Shown here: piece after piece, positions 62,675-64,000 of the stretch
Numbering within the stretch: position 1 is the first letter of the stretch
Layout of the letters: every line of letters begins with the position of its first letter
Source of the DNA: Macquaria australasica
Lineage: Eukaryota; Chordata; Actinopteri; Centrarchiformes; Percichthyidae
Assembly: GCA_005408345.1 (NCBI GenBank)
Contig: SEMN01000268.1
Location: forward strand, 1-64,000
Length of the DNA stretch: 64,000 bases
Direction of reading: 5' to 3'
Notes under the pieces: model-generated
What the model was told of the DNA's origin: nothing
Seen by the model: only the letters and a program-made list of their open reading frames with translations
Databases searched by the model: none
Position numbers and translations under genes: made by a program

Positions 62675-63651
62675 GTCTGCCCTTTTTCCCCTTTTGAGTT
62701 TTCGTATGCAGCGAAAAAAAAGTTACAGAGAAAGATGGGGACCAGTTGCTCTTGCCTGGGCATGCATTCACACATCCATGGGTCTGAAGACAGCGTGTTG
62801 TCAGTTAAAACTGAGCCAGACCTCTTCTGAGAAGAGAGCTAGAGGCGGCGTAATGTAGCTAACAGAAAACTCACATGTATCCACTCCTGATGAAGATAAT
62901 TTACACCTCAGTTCTGTGTTAGCAGCAGTAATGAGACTGGAGGAAAAAGTCAGTTCCTGAAAATCTCTCTGTGGGCAGTTCATTTTATTTCTGGAGGTTT
63001 ACTCACTTCCAGTGGGCTCACTTTCAGACGAAGGGAGAGGAGCTGCCTACTTAACACGGTGCAATTTCAACTTGTTGATTTGATAACTGGCACGGCAGGA
63101 AGACGTAGGAAGAAGTGTAGTAAGTGGTGCCAGGCTAGAAGTTTTCAGCCATATGTTTCCTGTTCCTTCTCTCTTTTCTTTACATAATCCCACCATAAGT
63201 TTGAATATTTATAATGTTTGTTCTTAACTCCCTGTAGTTTCTCTCTCATCACAGATTATGGAGTCCATAAACTCTATAATAAATTAAAACCATCGGAATG
63301 ATAAGTGGTGCGGTAAAACAATAGTATTTCTTTTGATTGCAAAATAGCACAGAAAGTGAAATAAACAAAGCGAAACAAACGCCTGCTCCTCCAGTCAGTG
63401 AAGACCTCATTACACAGTAAATCAATCAAGGCCATTGTTTATTAAGGCTCCACAGGGGAAATACATCCAAAACTAATAACCACACCATGCTAACCCACTG
63501 AAATGAAACAGTGTTTGTTGGTTTGGACAGCGCTATCCATTGCTCACTCTGTTCTCCCCTCAGCCCCTCGCTCCTCCATCCCCTTCACCACATATCCCTT
63601 GGTCCCTCCTGCTGTTTCGGGACGATGTCCAGCATTGACGGTCGCTCTCAC
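58976..63651. other. Non-coding stretch with long microsatellites
   Basis: (CT)n at 60521-60570 runs directly into (CA)n at 60571-60606; (GT)n at 62598-62673 is about 76 bases. No gene recognised. Confidence 0.55.
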
Positions 63652-63800
63652 TCATCCAGCAGCTCTTGTGCCGCTTCTCTGGTAGTGAATCGCTCCTTTT
63701 TGGCGCAGAGACCGCTGGCCTCCGGTATGAAGCTGCCATTAACCACAGGGAGTGCCACAGTGTCACAGAAGGTCACATTATTGAAATGTAGACACACAGT
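63652..63800 (-). CDS. Possible internal exon, unidentified gene
   Basis: On the minus strand a 149-base open stretch runs from an AG acceptor (GGTAGCAG before 63800) to a good donor GTGAGA (from 63651). It reads TVCLHFNNVTFCDTVALP and continues ... SGLCAKKERFTTREAAQ. Composition looks protein-like and the downstream stop lies just past the donor. The acceptor lacks a clear pyrimidine tract and no neighbouring exon was found, so this may be chance. Confidence 0.3.
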
Positions 63801-64000
63801 CTGCTACCATGCTATACCAAGTAAAGAGGCGCAGCTGCCAGAGCTTCAGGTCTTAAATTCAAGTTTCCTTCTCTTTAGGATTTTTAGTGTTGCTCAGTGA
63901 AACTCCATATGGTTGTCCTCCAGCACCAGTACAGGACCCAAAGCCTCTTCTTGGCACAAATTATCACACACACAACACCAACGTAACTGTGTTCAGAGAG

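Noticed and set aside
1..64000. CRISPR array, tRNA or rRNA genes
   Set aside because: The tandem repeats have ~1 kb units with splice sites and are eukaryotic; no cloverleaf-like or rRNA-like sequence was recognised by eye.

Overview
This window looks like nuclear DNA of a teleost fish, probably a percomorph. The reasons are split genes with GT-AG introns, a UDP-glucuronosyltransferase of the fish UGT5 type, Rex3/RTE-like LINE pieces, a Tf1/sushi-like chromovirus, fish-type interspersed repeats and many long (GT)n tracts. No search could be run. Family names rest on motifs I can see and on memory of the families. Splice sites were placed by eye and tested by reading-frame closure.

Region 1 (1-19,711, + strand) is one large multi-exon gene whose 5' end lies left of the window. 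Its core is a 2,116-base exon (9,225-11,340). This exon encodes acidic repeats, two zinc-finger-like motifs and a tyrosine-recombinase (phage-integrase-type) domain with its catalytic residues in place. Two tandem exon arrays flank the core. Upstream are seven copies of a ~1.2 kb unit carrying two phase-0 exons of 23 and 24 codons. Downstream are six 17-codon phase-1 exons, mostly on a ~1 kb period. Because the exons are phase-symmetric, array growth lengthens the protein without breaking its frame. The 24 exons in the window join into a single frame of 1,262 codons ending at 19,711. This gene is the most unusual object here.

Region 2 (19,712-23,877) is non-coding DNA with a ~67 bp minisatellite and (GT)n tracts. 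Region 3 (23,878-36,352) is a direct tandem duplication of a ~6.4 kb segment carrying a minus-strand UGT gene. The first copy is a complete UGT (533 codons, start codon in exon 1, TATA box). The second has lost both middle coding exons and has a LINE fragment in place of ~436 bp of flank, so it is a pseudogene that still has its promoter.

Region 4 (36,353-40,937) is non-coding with repeat fragments. Region 5 (40,938-46,324) is a full-length minus-strand LTR retrotransposon (chromovirus) with a 5 bp target duplication. It has a visible self-priming arrangement and several reading-frame breaks. Region 6 (46,325-64,000) is mostly non-coding, with microsatellites, fish repeats, a 26 bp perfect palindrome and one weakly supported minus-strand exon near 63.7 kb.
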